Below are positions 1 through 5,574 of a stretch of DNA of 6,536 nucleotides, one piece after another. The stretch is from contig JASIJN010000444.1 in NCBI GenBank assembly GCA_030050125.1, positions 1-6,536 on the forward strand, given 5' to 3'. The notes under the pieces are model-generated. The model searched no databases. It was not told the origin of the DNA and saw only the letters and a list, made by a program, of their open reading frames with translations. Source of the stretch: Streptosporangiaceae bacterium. GTDB taxonomy: Bacteria; Actinomycetota; Actinomycetes; Streptosporangiales; Streptosporangiaceae. Position numbers and translations under genes: made by a program. Position 1 is the stretch's first letter; each line of letters starts with the position of its first letter.

Positions 1-142
1 GGGCCACCTGCTCGGCCAGCCGGATCTGGCGGACGTGCACGCTCCAGGCCATGGCCACCACGGCGCCCGCGACCCCGGCCGTGCCGACCCCGAGCAAGCC
101 GGCCACCGCCGGGTGGCCGCCGGCCGCTAACGCGGTGAGCAT
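1..142 (-). CDS. Truncated gene for a probable membrane protein (N-terminus only)
   Basis: Only the first 47 codons are in the window; the gene runs off the left edge. Read on the minus strand from the ATG at 142, nearly every codon ends in G or C, unlike the other frames, which is strong evidence of coding. The frame is closed by a TAG just upstream, and this ATG is the first usable start after it. Residues about 11-34 form one hydrophobic Gly/Ala/Val-rich stretch, so a membrane segment or uncleaved signal anchor is likely. It is followed by a charged segment (VRQIRLAEQ), as in many membrane-anchored regulators or sensor proteins. The fifth codon is TTA, a rare leucine codon in such genomes. 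The ribosome site is weak (GGGCGG almost touching the ATG). The gene lies 77 bases downstream of the DUF2252 gene on the same strand and may be cotranscribed. Family not recognised. Confidence 0.55.
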   Translation of the reverse strand, partial: MLTALAAGGHPAVAGLLGVGTAGVAGAVVAMAWSVHVRQIRLAEQVA

Positions 143-219
143 TCCGCCCGGCCCGAGAGTCCGTGCTGCGCCATGACGCTATTCAAACATATACTCGACC
201 ATGCTGGAAGCCGTTGCGT

Positions 220-1611
220 TCACTCGTCCAGGGATTCGACGTCCCCGGCGGCGGCCGCGCGTGCGAGCTGGGCGTGGTCGCGCTCGTTCTGATCGGCGTA
301 ACGCCGGGCGAACTGGCCGATCGCGGAGGTGAACGCCGAGCCCTTGCCCATGTAGGCAGCCATGGCCACCGGGTCGCCCGACCGGGCGTGCGCCCGGGCC
401 AGCGTCTCGCCGCACGCGGTGGCGAACTCGGCCAGTCGCGGGGCGAGCAGCCCCAGATCCGGGATGATCTTCATGTCGCGGAACTGCCGGACGTAATAGT
501 CCCTCCCGTGCAGCGAGCCCCAGCCGACGAAGATGTCGGTCGCGCTCTGCACCAGCCGCTTGCCGCCGATCACCCTGGCGCCGTGGTTGCCGTGGACGCT
601 GGGCCGGGTGTGCGCCTCGTACACCGACGGCCCGGCCTGCTTGACCTGCAAGAACAAGGGATCGGCCGCGGAGCGGCCCTCGAACAGCAGCAGGTAGACC
701 CGCATCCCCACGCTGCCCACGCCGACCACCTGGCGGACGATGTCGACCTCGGTAAACCGGTCGAACAGGACGCGCCGGTCCTCCTGCAGCGTCATCCGGT
801 AGCCGGCCAGCAGGTGGTCGACGAGGTCGGCCTGCTCCTCGTCGCTGATCGTGGTGCGGATCGGGGGATCCTCCGTGATCCGGGGGCGCCCGTGCGCCAT
901 CGTGGTGAGCTTGGCGAAGGCGCCACGGCTGGTGCGGCTCTTGCGCTTCTTCTCGATGTGGACCGAAACCAGGCCGCGGTCGGCCAGCTCGAAGTACCTG
1001 ATGAGGTTGTCGACGTGGGTGCCGTCGTACCAGATGTCGAGCTCGGGCATGCGCGCGTACCGGCCCATGCGCCGCCGGTAGGCCTCGATGCCGGCGGTCA
1101 GCGCGGCCGCGGCGCGGGCGGGCCTGACCTTGTTCTCCCGGGCCGCGACGACCAGGCTGGTGGCGAACCGCTTGACGTCCCACTCGAACGGGCCGGGCAG
1201 CGTCTCGTCGAAGTCGCGCAGGTCGAACAGCAGGTTCCGCTCCGGCGTGGCCCACAGGCCGAAGTTCATGATGTGGGCGTCCCCGCACAGCTGCACCGCC
1301 AGCCCGCTGTCCGGCTGGGAGGCCAGGTCCGCGGCCATGACCGCCGCGGCGCCGCGATAGTAGTTCCAGGCCGAGGCGGTCATCCGGCGGTGCCGGATCG
1401 GAACCAGCTCGGGCACCCTGATCTGGTTCTGGGCCGTGATCGTCTTCAGCGGGTCGTGCCCGCGTTCCTCCTCGGCCCAGTACCCCAGCGACCCCCGCCG
1501 GGCCCGCTTCCTGGCGGCCTTCCCCGTCGCGCGCCGCTCGCTCCTGGTGGCCGGGAGATCGGGCAGCACCGCGGGCGCGCGCGACGGTCCCGGCGAGCCG
1601 GACTTGGCCAT
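220..1611 (-). CDS. DUF2252 family protein, kinase-like
   Basis: A 463-residue protein that fits the usual length of DUF2252 proteins; their biochemical role is not established. Recognisable blocks are WNYYRGAAAVMAADLA (82-97), CGDAHIMNFG (109-118), FDLRDFDET (129-137), VGVGSVGMR (296-304), LQVKQAGPS (321-329), NHGARVIGGKRL (342-353) and YYVRQFRDMK (372-381). GDxHxxNFG followed by FDxxDFD resembles the catalytic loop and metal-binding Asp of aminoglycoside phosphotransferase and protein kinase folds. A Gly-rich loop plus VK, the usual ATP-binding pair, comes later in the chain rather than first. The first 40 residues are basic and low in complexity. No signal peptide or membrane segment is seen, so it is probably cytoplasmic. 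The ATG at 1611 was chosen because a GGGGGGCG tract lies about 8 bases upstream; the open frame further upstream has no family similarity. It is divergent from the Rv2466c-like gene. Family call firm, function unknown. Confidence 0.93.
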   Translation of the reverse strand: MAKSGSPGPSRAPAVLPDLPATRSERRATGKAARKRARRGSLGYWAEEERGHDPLKTITAQNQIRVPELVPIRHRRMTASAWNYYRGAAAVMAADLASQPDSGLAVQLCGDAHIMNFGLWATPERNLLFDLRDFDETLPGPFEWDVKRFATSLVVAARENKVRPARAAAALTAGIEAYRRRMGRYARMPELDIWYDGTHVDNLIRYFELADRGLVSVHIEKKRKSRTSRGAFAKLTTMAHGRPRITEDPPIRTTISDEEQADLVDHLLAGYRMTLQEDRRVLFDRFTEVDIVRQVVGVGSVGMRVYLLLFEGRSAADPLFLQVKQAGPSVYEAHTRPSVHGNHGARVIGGKRLVQSATDIFVGWGSLHGRDYYVRQFRDMKIIPDLGLLAPRLAEFATACGETLARAHARSGDPVAMAAYMGKGSAFTSAIGQFARRYADQNERDHAQLARAAAAGDVESLDE

Positions 1612-1635
1612 GACAATCGCCCCCCGTGACAGGCA

Positions 1636-1663
1636 GCGGGACACCTCCCCCCGCGGGTCCCGC
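1636..1663. repeat. Inverted repeat in the divergent intergenic region
   Basis: Perfect 7-base arms GCGGGAC (1636-1642) and GTCCCGC (1657-1663) are separated by 14 bases. They lie in the 126-base gap between the divergent DUF2252 and Rv2466c-like genes. The centre is about 40 bases upstream of the DUF2252 start and 90 upstream of the other. It could be a binding site for a dimeric regulator or a leader hairpin. In such GC-rich DNA a chance repeat of this size is also possible. Confidence 0.35.
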
Positions 1664-1737
1664 ACCATGACCCTACGCCGGCGTTCTCCCGCCTCCCGGC
1701 AGGAATAGCCGGTCCGCGGCGGCTGTTGCCAGCGGAC

Positions 1738-2370
1738 GTGACAGCACAGCCGGAAGCGCGCGACGACGTTCAGTTCTGGTTCGACCCGGTGTGCCCGTGG
1801 GCCTGGATCACCTCCCGCTGGATGCTGGAAGTGGAAAAGGTCCGGCCGGTGCGGACCGACTGGCGGATCATGTCGCTGGCCTACCTGAACCTGATGCAGC
1901 ACGAGGGCAAGGGCCTCACCGAGGAGTACCAGGAGCGGATGAGCCGCGCCTGGGGACCGATCCGGGTCTGCGCCGCGGCCGCCGAGCACAGCGGCCCCGA
2001 GATCCTCGGGCCGCTCTACACCGCGCTGGGCACCCGGTTCCACAACGCCGCCCGCCGGGAGGACCCGGCGGTGATCACCGAGGCCCTGGCCGAGGTGGGC
2101 CTGCCCGAGTCGCTGGTCAAGGCGGCCACCAGCACCGAGTACGACGAGGCGATCAAGCGCTCGCACCACGAGGCGTTCGACGATGTCGGCCTTGACGTGG
2201 GCACCCCGGTCATGCGGATAGGCGGCCATGCCATCTTCGGCCCGGTCGTCACGCCGGCGCCGAAGGGCGAGGCCGCCGGGCGGCTGTGGGATGGCGTGGT
2301 CCTGGTGACCGAGACCGACGGCTTCTTCGAGCTCAAGCGGACCAGGAACCAGAAGCCCTCGTTCGAGTAA
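1738..2370 (+). CDS. Rv2466c-like mycothiol-linked thioredoxin-fold oxidoreductase (DsbA family)
   Basis: A 210-residue protein that resembles the mycothiol-dependent nitroreductase Rv2466c of Mycobacterium tuberculosis along its whole length. Shared features, from memory of that protein, are FWFDPxCPW (13-21), TSRWMLEVEKVR (25-36), MSLAYLN (45-51), RAWGPIRV (70-77), GLP near 121-123, the cis-proline segment GTP (155-157), FGP near 170 and a C-terminal FFELKRTR. The fold is a thioredoxin domain with a helical insertion; the family uses mycothiol to reduce disulfides or nitro compounds in the cytoplasm. The active site here is C19-P-W-A22: the second cysteine of the family's CPWC is alanine. 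The GTG at 1738 puts the active Cys at residue 19, as in Rv2466c. A TTG at 1726 would add four residues, and neither start has a good ribosome site. It is 67 bases upstream of the alcohol dehydrogenase gene. Family sure, exact substrate not. Confidence 0.9.
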   Translation: MTAQPEARDDVQFWFDPVCPWAWITSRWMLEVEKVRPVRTDWRIMSLAYLNLMQHEGKGLTEEYQERMSRAWGPIRVCAAAAEHSGPEILGPLYTALGTRFHNAARREDPAVITEALAEVGLPESLVKAATSTEYDEAIKRSHHEAFDDVGLDVGTPVMRIGGHAIFGPVVTPAPKGEAAGRLWDGVVLVTETDGFFELKRTRNQKPSFE

Positions 2371-2437
2371 CGCGCCGGCTCCCCGGCCCGTGGTACCGCT
2401 GGCCGGCCTGACCGCGGCGGAGGTGGGGAGGGTGGGC

Positions 2438-3559
2438 GTGACGATGCGGGCCGCGATCCTGCTCGGGCAGGGCGAGGCCATGCGGGTCGCCGATGTCGAG
2501 CTGGATCCGCCGGGGCCGGCCGAGGTGCAGGTCCGGCTGGCCGCCAGCGGGGTGTGCGCGAGCGACTGGCACACGCTGACCGGCCGGATCCCGTCGCCGC
2601 TGCCCGCGGTGCTCGGGCATGAGGGCGCCGGGGTGGTCGAGGCGGTCGGCGACGGGGTCAGCCATGTCTCGCCCGGCGACCACGTCGTGTTGTCGTGGCT
2701 CCCGGCCTGCGGGCGCTGCCGGTACTGCGAGGCGGGACGGCCCGTGCTGTGCGACGTGGCCGCTCCGGCCTTGCTCGCCGGAACGCTGCTCGGCGGGGGG
2801 AGACGTCTGCGTTACGGATCACTGCCGCTCTATCACTACTCGTTCCTGTCGACCTTCGCGGAGCAGGCCGTGGTGCCGGCGGCCAGCTGCGTGCCGGTCC
2901 GCCGGGACGTCCCGCTCGCGGCGGCCAGCCTGGCCGGATGCGCGGTCCTGACCGGTTACGGCGCGGTGGTCAACCGGGCCAGGGTGACGCCGGGCTCGGC
3001 GGCCGTGATCTTCGGCGCGGGGGGCGTCGGGCTGAGCTGCGTCATGGCGGCGGCGCTGGCCGGCGCCGCCCGGGTGATCGCGGTCGATCCGGTGCCCGCC
3101 AAGCGAGAGCTGGCGGCCGCGCTCGGGGCCACCCACGTCATCGACCCGGCCGAGCGGGACGTGATCGCGGCGGTCCGCGAGCTCACCGGCGGCCACGGCG
3201 CCGACTTCGGATTCGACGCGGTCGGGTCCCCCGCGGTCGGCGCGTCCGCCTTCGACGCCATCTGCCGGGGCGGCACCCTGGTCTGCATCGGGATCCCGGG
3301 GCCCGACGCCATGACGGCCTTCCCGGGGCCGCGCCTGGTCCGCGAGGAGAAGATCGTCACCGGGAGCCTGTACGGCTCGTGCCGGCCGTTCCAGGACATT
3401 CCCGCGGTCCTCGACCTGTTCGCCGCGGGCCGCCTGCCGGTCGACAAGCTGGTCTCGGCCACCTACGGCCTGGACCAGATCAACCAGGCGTTCGCCGACC
3501 TGAGCGCGGGCCTCCTGGCCCGGGGCGTCGTGGTTCTCAGCGAGGACATCGCCTGGTAA
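2438..3559 (+). CDS. Zinc-dependent medium-chain alcohol dehydrogenase
   Basis: A 373-residue, full-length member of the class III-like zinc alcohol dehydrogenases. Catalytic zinc ligands are C40, H61 (in GHE) and C168. The proton-relay residues S42 and H45 lie in CASDWH, matching C46/S48/H51 of the horse enzyme. The structural zinc site is complete: C91, C94, C97, C105. The nucleotide-binding loop is GAGGVG (193-198), with D217 at the end of the next strand, which favours NAD over NADP. It would oxidise an alcohol, or the hemithioacetal formed from formaldehyde and a low-molecular-weight thiol. The substrate cannot be read from sequence; NDMA-dependent alcohol dehydrogenases and the mycothiol-dependent formaldehyde dehydrogenase MscR have the same layout. 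The start is GTG at 2438, 5 bases after GGGGAGGG; the ATG at 2444 is the alternative. It lies between the Rv2466c-like gene and the Fae homolog, possibly in one transcript. Confidence 0.93.
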   Translation: MTMRAAILLGQGEAMRVADVELDPPGPAEVQVRLAASGVCASDWHTLTGRIPSPLPAVLGHEGAGVVEAVGDGVSHVSPGDHVVLSWLPACGRCRYCEAGRPVLCDVAAPALLAGTLLGGGRRLRYGSLPLYHYSFLSTFAEQAVVPAASCVPVRRDVPLAAASLAGCAVLTGYGAVVNRARVTPGSAAVIFGAGGVGLSCVMAAALAGAARVIAVDPVPAKRELAAALGATHVIDPAERDVIAAVRELTGGHGADFGFDAVGSPAVGASAFDAICRGGTLVCIGIPGPDAMTAFPGPRLVREEKIVTGSLYGSCRPFQDIPAVLDLFAAGRLPVDKLVSATYGLDQINQAFADLSAGLLARGVVVLSEDIAW

Positions 3560-3633
3560 CCGCGGCATTACGGTCGAGGGGCGGCATAGCATCCCAGTGC
3601 GGGCAAGGCCGCCGAGGGAGACGAGATGCCAGC

Positions 3634-4164
3634 ATGATGGCCCGGACCGACATCGACGGGCGCCTGGCCCAGGGCTGGGGCGGCAGCGCTCCCAACGGCG
3701 TCCACGTCAACGTGATCCTGGCACGCCGTGGCAGCCCGACCGCCGCGGCGCTGGTGACCGCGTTCGCCGCGCCCTCGCCCGGCTTCACGCCGATCCTGGT
3801 CTGCGCCGGGCCCGACCAGCCCTCCTATGAGACGCTGAACCCGCCGACGATCCTGCTGAACAAGACGGCCCCGGCCACCGCGCAAGCCGAGACGCTGATC
3901 TTCGGGGCGGCCCAGGTCGGGACGGCCCAGGGCGTTCTGGACGCGGTGGCGGGCGGCCTGGTCGGCGCGGACCAGGAGACCATCGTCTTCGTCTCGCTCT
4001 GGATCGACCCGGCCGCCGCCGACGAGGGGGCGGTCCGGGGCGCGGCCAGGGACGCGGTCGGCGCGGCGGTCCGTGAGGCCGTGACCGGACGCGATCCCGC
4101 CGACGCCAGGCGGCTGGTCGAGACCCGCGACCAGATCACCCACCCCTTCTACGGCGGCGACTGA
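3634..4164 (+). CDS. Formaldehyde-activating enzyme (Fae) family protein
   Basis: A 176-residue protein matching the single-domain Fae family (about 170 residues) end to end. True Fae condenses formaldehyde with tetrahydromethanopterin to give the methylene form. Visible family marks are GxVHVNVILARRGSP (22-35), with H24 at the position of the catalytic His17 of the Methylorubrum enzyme; GFTPIL (50-55); the NPPTILLNK block (69-77), matching the family's PxTLMxNK; FGAAQ (90-94), where the family has FGPAQ; and THPF near the C-terminus (169-172). The start is the first ATG of ATGATG; GAGGGAG lies 13 bases upstream, rather far. The gene is 74 bases downstream of the alcohol dehydrogenase gene, which fits a role in formaldehyde handling. 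Most actinobacteria are not known to make tetrahydromethanopterin, so the carbon acceptor, or even the reaction, may differ. Family call strong; activity inferred. Confidence 0.88.
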   Translation: MMARTDIDGRLAQGWGGSAPNGVHVNVILARRGSPTAAALVTAFAAPSPGFTPILVCAGPDQPSYETLNPPTILLNKTAPATAQAETLIFGAAQVGTAQGVLDAVAGGLVGADQETIVFVSLWIDPAAADEGAVRGAARDAVGAAVREAVTGRDPADARRLVETRDQITHPFYGGD

Positions 4165-4176
4165 CCGCCAGGCGGC

Positions 4177-4551
4177 CTAGCGGCGCGCCCGGTCGCTGGC
4201 GGCGTAGCCCGGCACGGACGGCCAGCGGACCGCCACCACCACCGACGCCTCCTCGGCCTGCCAGGAGTGGCCGACGCCGTGGAACACCACGTAGTCGCCC
4301 TGCTCGGCCAGGAGCACGCTGCGGCCCGGCAGGTCGACCCGGAACCGGCCGCTGACCAGCAGGATGAGCGCCGAGCGGTGGTCGGCAGCCACCCATTCCG
4401 ACCGGCGGTCGCCCTCGGCATGGATGGCCCACTTGACCTCGACCTCGTCGCTGTGCCGGGCATCCCCGGCCGGCCTGAAATGCCCGAGCAGCCAGCCACG
4501 GTGGGCGGGCGCGTCCGCCGCGGCGTTCCCCGCGTAGATCGTCTCGGTCAC
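4177..4551 (-). CDS. Small single-domain cupin protein
   Basis: A 124-residue protein that looks like a one-domain cupin. Evidence is the run VEVKWAIHAEGD (37-48), then SALILLVSGRFRVDL (60-74), the LLAEQGDYVVFHGVGHSWQAEE segment (80-101) with the typical second-motif Gly-Asp and His95, and a closing VVVAVRWPS strand (104-112). Possible metal ligands are H44, H58, H91 and H95, but the canonical HxH of the first cupin motif is absent, so metal binding is uncertain. It starts at GTG with no clear ribosome site. It begins only 30 bases after the stop of the secreted-protein gene on the same strand, so it is probably translated from that transcript. Its 3' end faces the Fae-like gene with a 12-base gap. 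Small cupins of this kind may bind small molecules or act as simple enzymes; the substrate is unknown. Confidence 0.8.
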   Translation of the reverse strand: MTETIYAGNAAADAPAHRGWLLGHFRPAGDARHSDEVEVKWAIHAEGDRRSEWVAADHRSALILLVSGRFRVDLPGRSVLLAEQGDYVVFHGVGHSWQAEEASVVVAVRWPSVPGYAASDRARR

Positions 4552-4581
4552 GAGCAGGGACGCTAGCAGGGCGCAGAATCC

Positions 4582-5409
4582 TCACGGCTCGAGGTACACG
4601 GTAAACCCGTAGCCGTCGTCGAACAGCGCACCCGGCGCGGCCAGCCTCACCTTCCCGGACGAGCCGCCCGTCATCCGCACCCGGTGGTCGGCCCACCAGG
4701 ATGCGATCCCGCCCGCCGACCCGTTGAGGGTCGCGAACTCCGCCGCGTAAGGCGGCGGCGTCGGCCGGTCGAACGACGCGACAGCCATGGCCCGGCGCGG
4801 GGCGCGGAACGAGGCGCGGGACCAGGGCGTGGTGCCGAACTCGACGCCGAGGCTCGCCTGGCCGAAGACGGTACCGGCGCCGACCGGGAAGTCGAGGTAG
4901 CTCTGGTCGTTCACGTACAGGAAGAGGGCGTCGTAGGGGATGGGATACGAGATCGCCATCGCCGCGACCTGCCCGGCCCGGATCCTGGCCCGGTTCCACG
5001 ACGCGGGCACCCCCGGGCAGCGCTGGCTCCCCGGCGCGGAGGTCGAGCACACCAGCGCGTGTGTCGCCCTGCGGTACTCCGCGAACTCCAGCCGGTACTG
5101 GTGCGCGGCCGGCCTGCCGCCGGCCGTACAACTCGCGTCGGTGCACGCCGTCACCGACAGGTCCATGATCAACCTGGACGTCTGCAGCTCGACCGACATG
5201 CTCAGCCGGCCGACCTCGCCGGCGAACCGCGCCGGGTCGGGCAGCCTGACCCAGGTCTCGGCCACGGTGAACCGAGCCCGGGTGACCGCGTAGCCCGCCT
5301 GCTCGGGCGAGTCGGACGCCGGGCCCGTGCTGGCGGCGACGTCCCCGGCCGGAAGCATCACGACCATGGCCGCGCTGACGAGAGCGACGAGGGCATAACG
5401 AAGTCGCAT
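4582..5409 (-). CDS. Secreted protein of unknown function with four cysteines
   Basis: A 275-residue protein with a clear Sec signal peptide: RLR at the N-terminus, a hydrophobic core about 6-20, and a likely cleavage after V-A-A (24-26). The start is the ATG at 5409, with GGAGG 4 bases upstream on the minus strand; the frame extends further but nothing supports a longer protein. The mature part has four cysteines (C89, C94, C121, C131) close together, enough for two disulfides, and alternating short hydrophobic runs that suggest a beta-rich extracellular domain. Aromatic and Gly/Pro-rich segments dominate 150-275. The segment after the signal peptide (AGYAVTRARFTVAETWV, 38-54) loosely resembles the first strands of G1-family glutamic peptidases, but I cannot find their catalytic Gln and Glu, so no enzyme call is made. 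It lies between a TetR gene and a cupin gene on the same strand. Confidence 0.85.
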   Translation of the reverse strand: MRLRYALVALVSAAMVVMLPAGDVAASTGPASDSPEQAGYAVTRARFTVAETWVRLPDPARFAGEVGRLSMSVELQTSRLIMDLSVTACTDASCTAGGRPAAHQYRLEFAEYRRATHALVCSTSAPGSQRCPGVPASWNRARIRAGQVAAMAISYPIPYDALFLYVNDQSYLDFPVGAGTVFGQASLGVEFGTTPWSRASFRAPRRAMAVASFDRPTPPPYAAEFATLNGSAGGIASWWADHRVRMTGGSSGKVRLAAPGALFDDGYGFTVYLEP

Positions 5410-5493
5410 GATGCCTCCGTTTCCCGGCCATTCGTGGAAGCACCGTACCAAACCGACGGGGCGGCAATGGCGGTTAAGGCGCCGCGTGCCTGT

Positions 5494-5533
5494 GGTTAAG
5501 TTCTTGCCGGTCCCAGCCGGCAATTTCCTAACC
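5494..5533. promoter_or_regulatory. Compound dyad-symmetric element upstream of the secreted-protein gene
   Basis: The layout is GGTTA-N5-TTGCCGG-N6-CCGGCAA-N5-TAACC: two nested pairs of perfect arms with equal spacing on each side, 40 bases in all. A further copy of GGTTAAG lies at 5472-5478, 22 bases (about two helical turns) from the one at 5494-5500. The element sits 41 bases after the TetR stop and 85 bases before the secreted-protein start, so it could be an operator for the latter. The inner hairpin could also end the TetR transcript, but no T-run follows it on the minus strand, which argues against a simple intrinsic terminator. Confidence 0.5.
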
Positions 5534-5574
5534 GCTGACGTTGAACCGGGCGGCGGCGAGGGCCTGGCGGGCGG

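Noticed and set aside
181..196. An A/T-rich patch between the DUF2252 and membrane-protein genes as a promoter for the latter
   Set aside because: TATATG could be a -10 box, but no -35 box lies at the right distance and the genes may be cotranscribed.
163..1629. A long plus-strand open frame opposite the DUF2252 gene
   Set aside because: Its product is a low-complexity Arg/Gly/Pro/Val-rich sequence with no motif, and it is the complement of a clearly conserved gene.
2383..2406. Inverted repeat CCGGCC-N12-GGCCGG between the Rv2466c-like and dehydrogenase genes
   Set aside because: Six-base G/C arms with a 12-base loop are expected by chance here, and it has no terminator features.
1612..2574. 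The DUF2252 reading frame stays open far upstream, antisense to the Rv2466c-like gene, giving a possible 784-residue protein
   Set aside because: High GC leaves antisense frames open. The extra part has no family similarity, the sense gene is clearly real, and the ATG at 1611 has a good ribosome site.
3562..3587. Direct repeat GCGGCAT at 3562 and 3581 upstream of the Fae-like gene
   Set aside because: Seven bases repeated once 19 bases apart is weak evidence, with no dyad symmetry or promoter boxes around it.
2695..3633. A possible N-terminal extension of the Fae-like protein through the alcohol dehydrogenase region
   Set aside because: The upstream part is an Arg/Gly-rich shadow of the dehydrogenase gene. 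The Fae family length fits the ATG at 3634.
3626..3637. A three-codon frame (ATG CCA GCA TGA) overlapping the start of the Fae-like gene, as a leader peptide
   Set aside because: Too short to support; probably a chance feature of the sequence before the ATGATG start, though its ATG is better spaced from the GAGGGAG tract.
4153..4175. Short GC-rich inverted repeats (GGCGG, CCGCC) between the converging Fae-like and cupin genes as a two-way terminator
   Set aside because: The arms are only five bases, partly inside the coding sequence, and no T-run follows on either strand.
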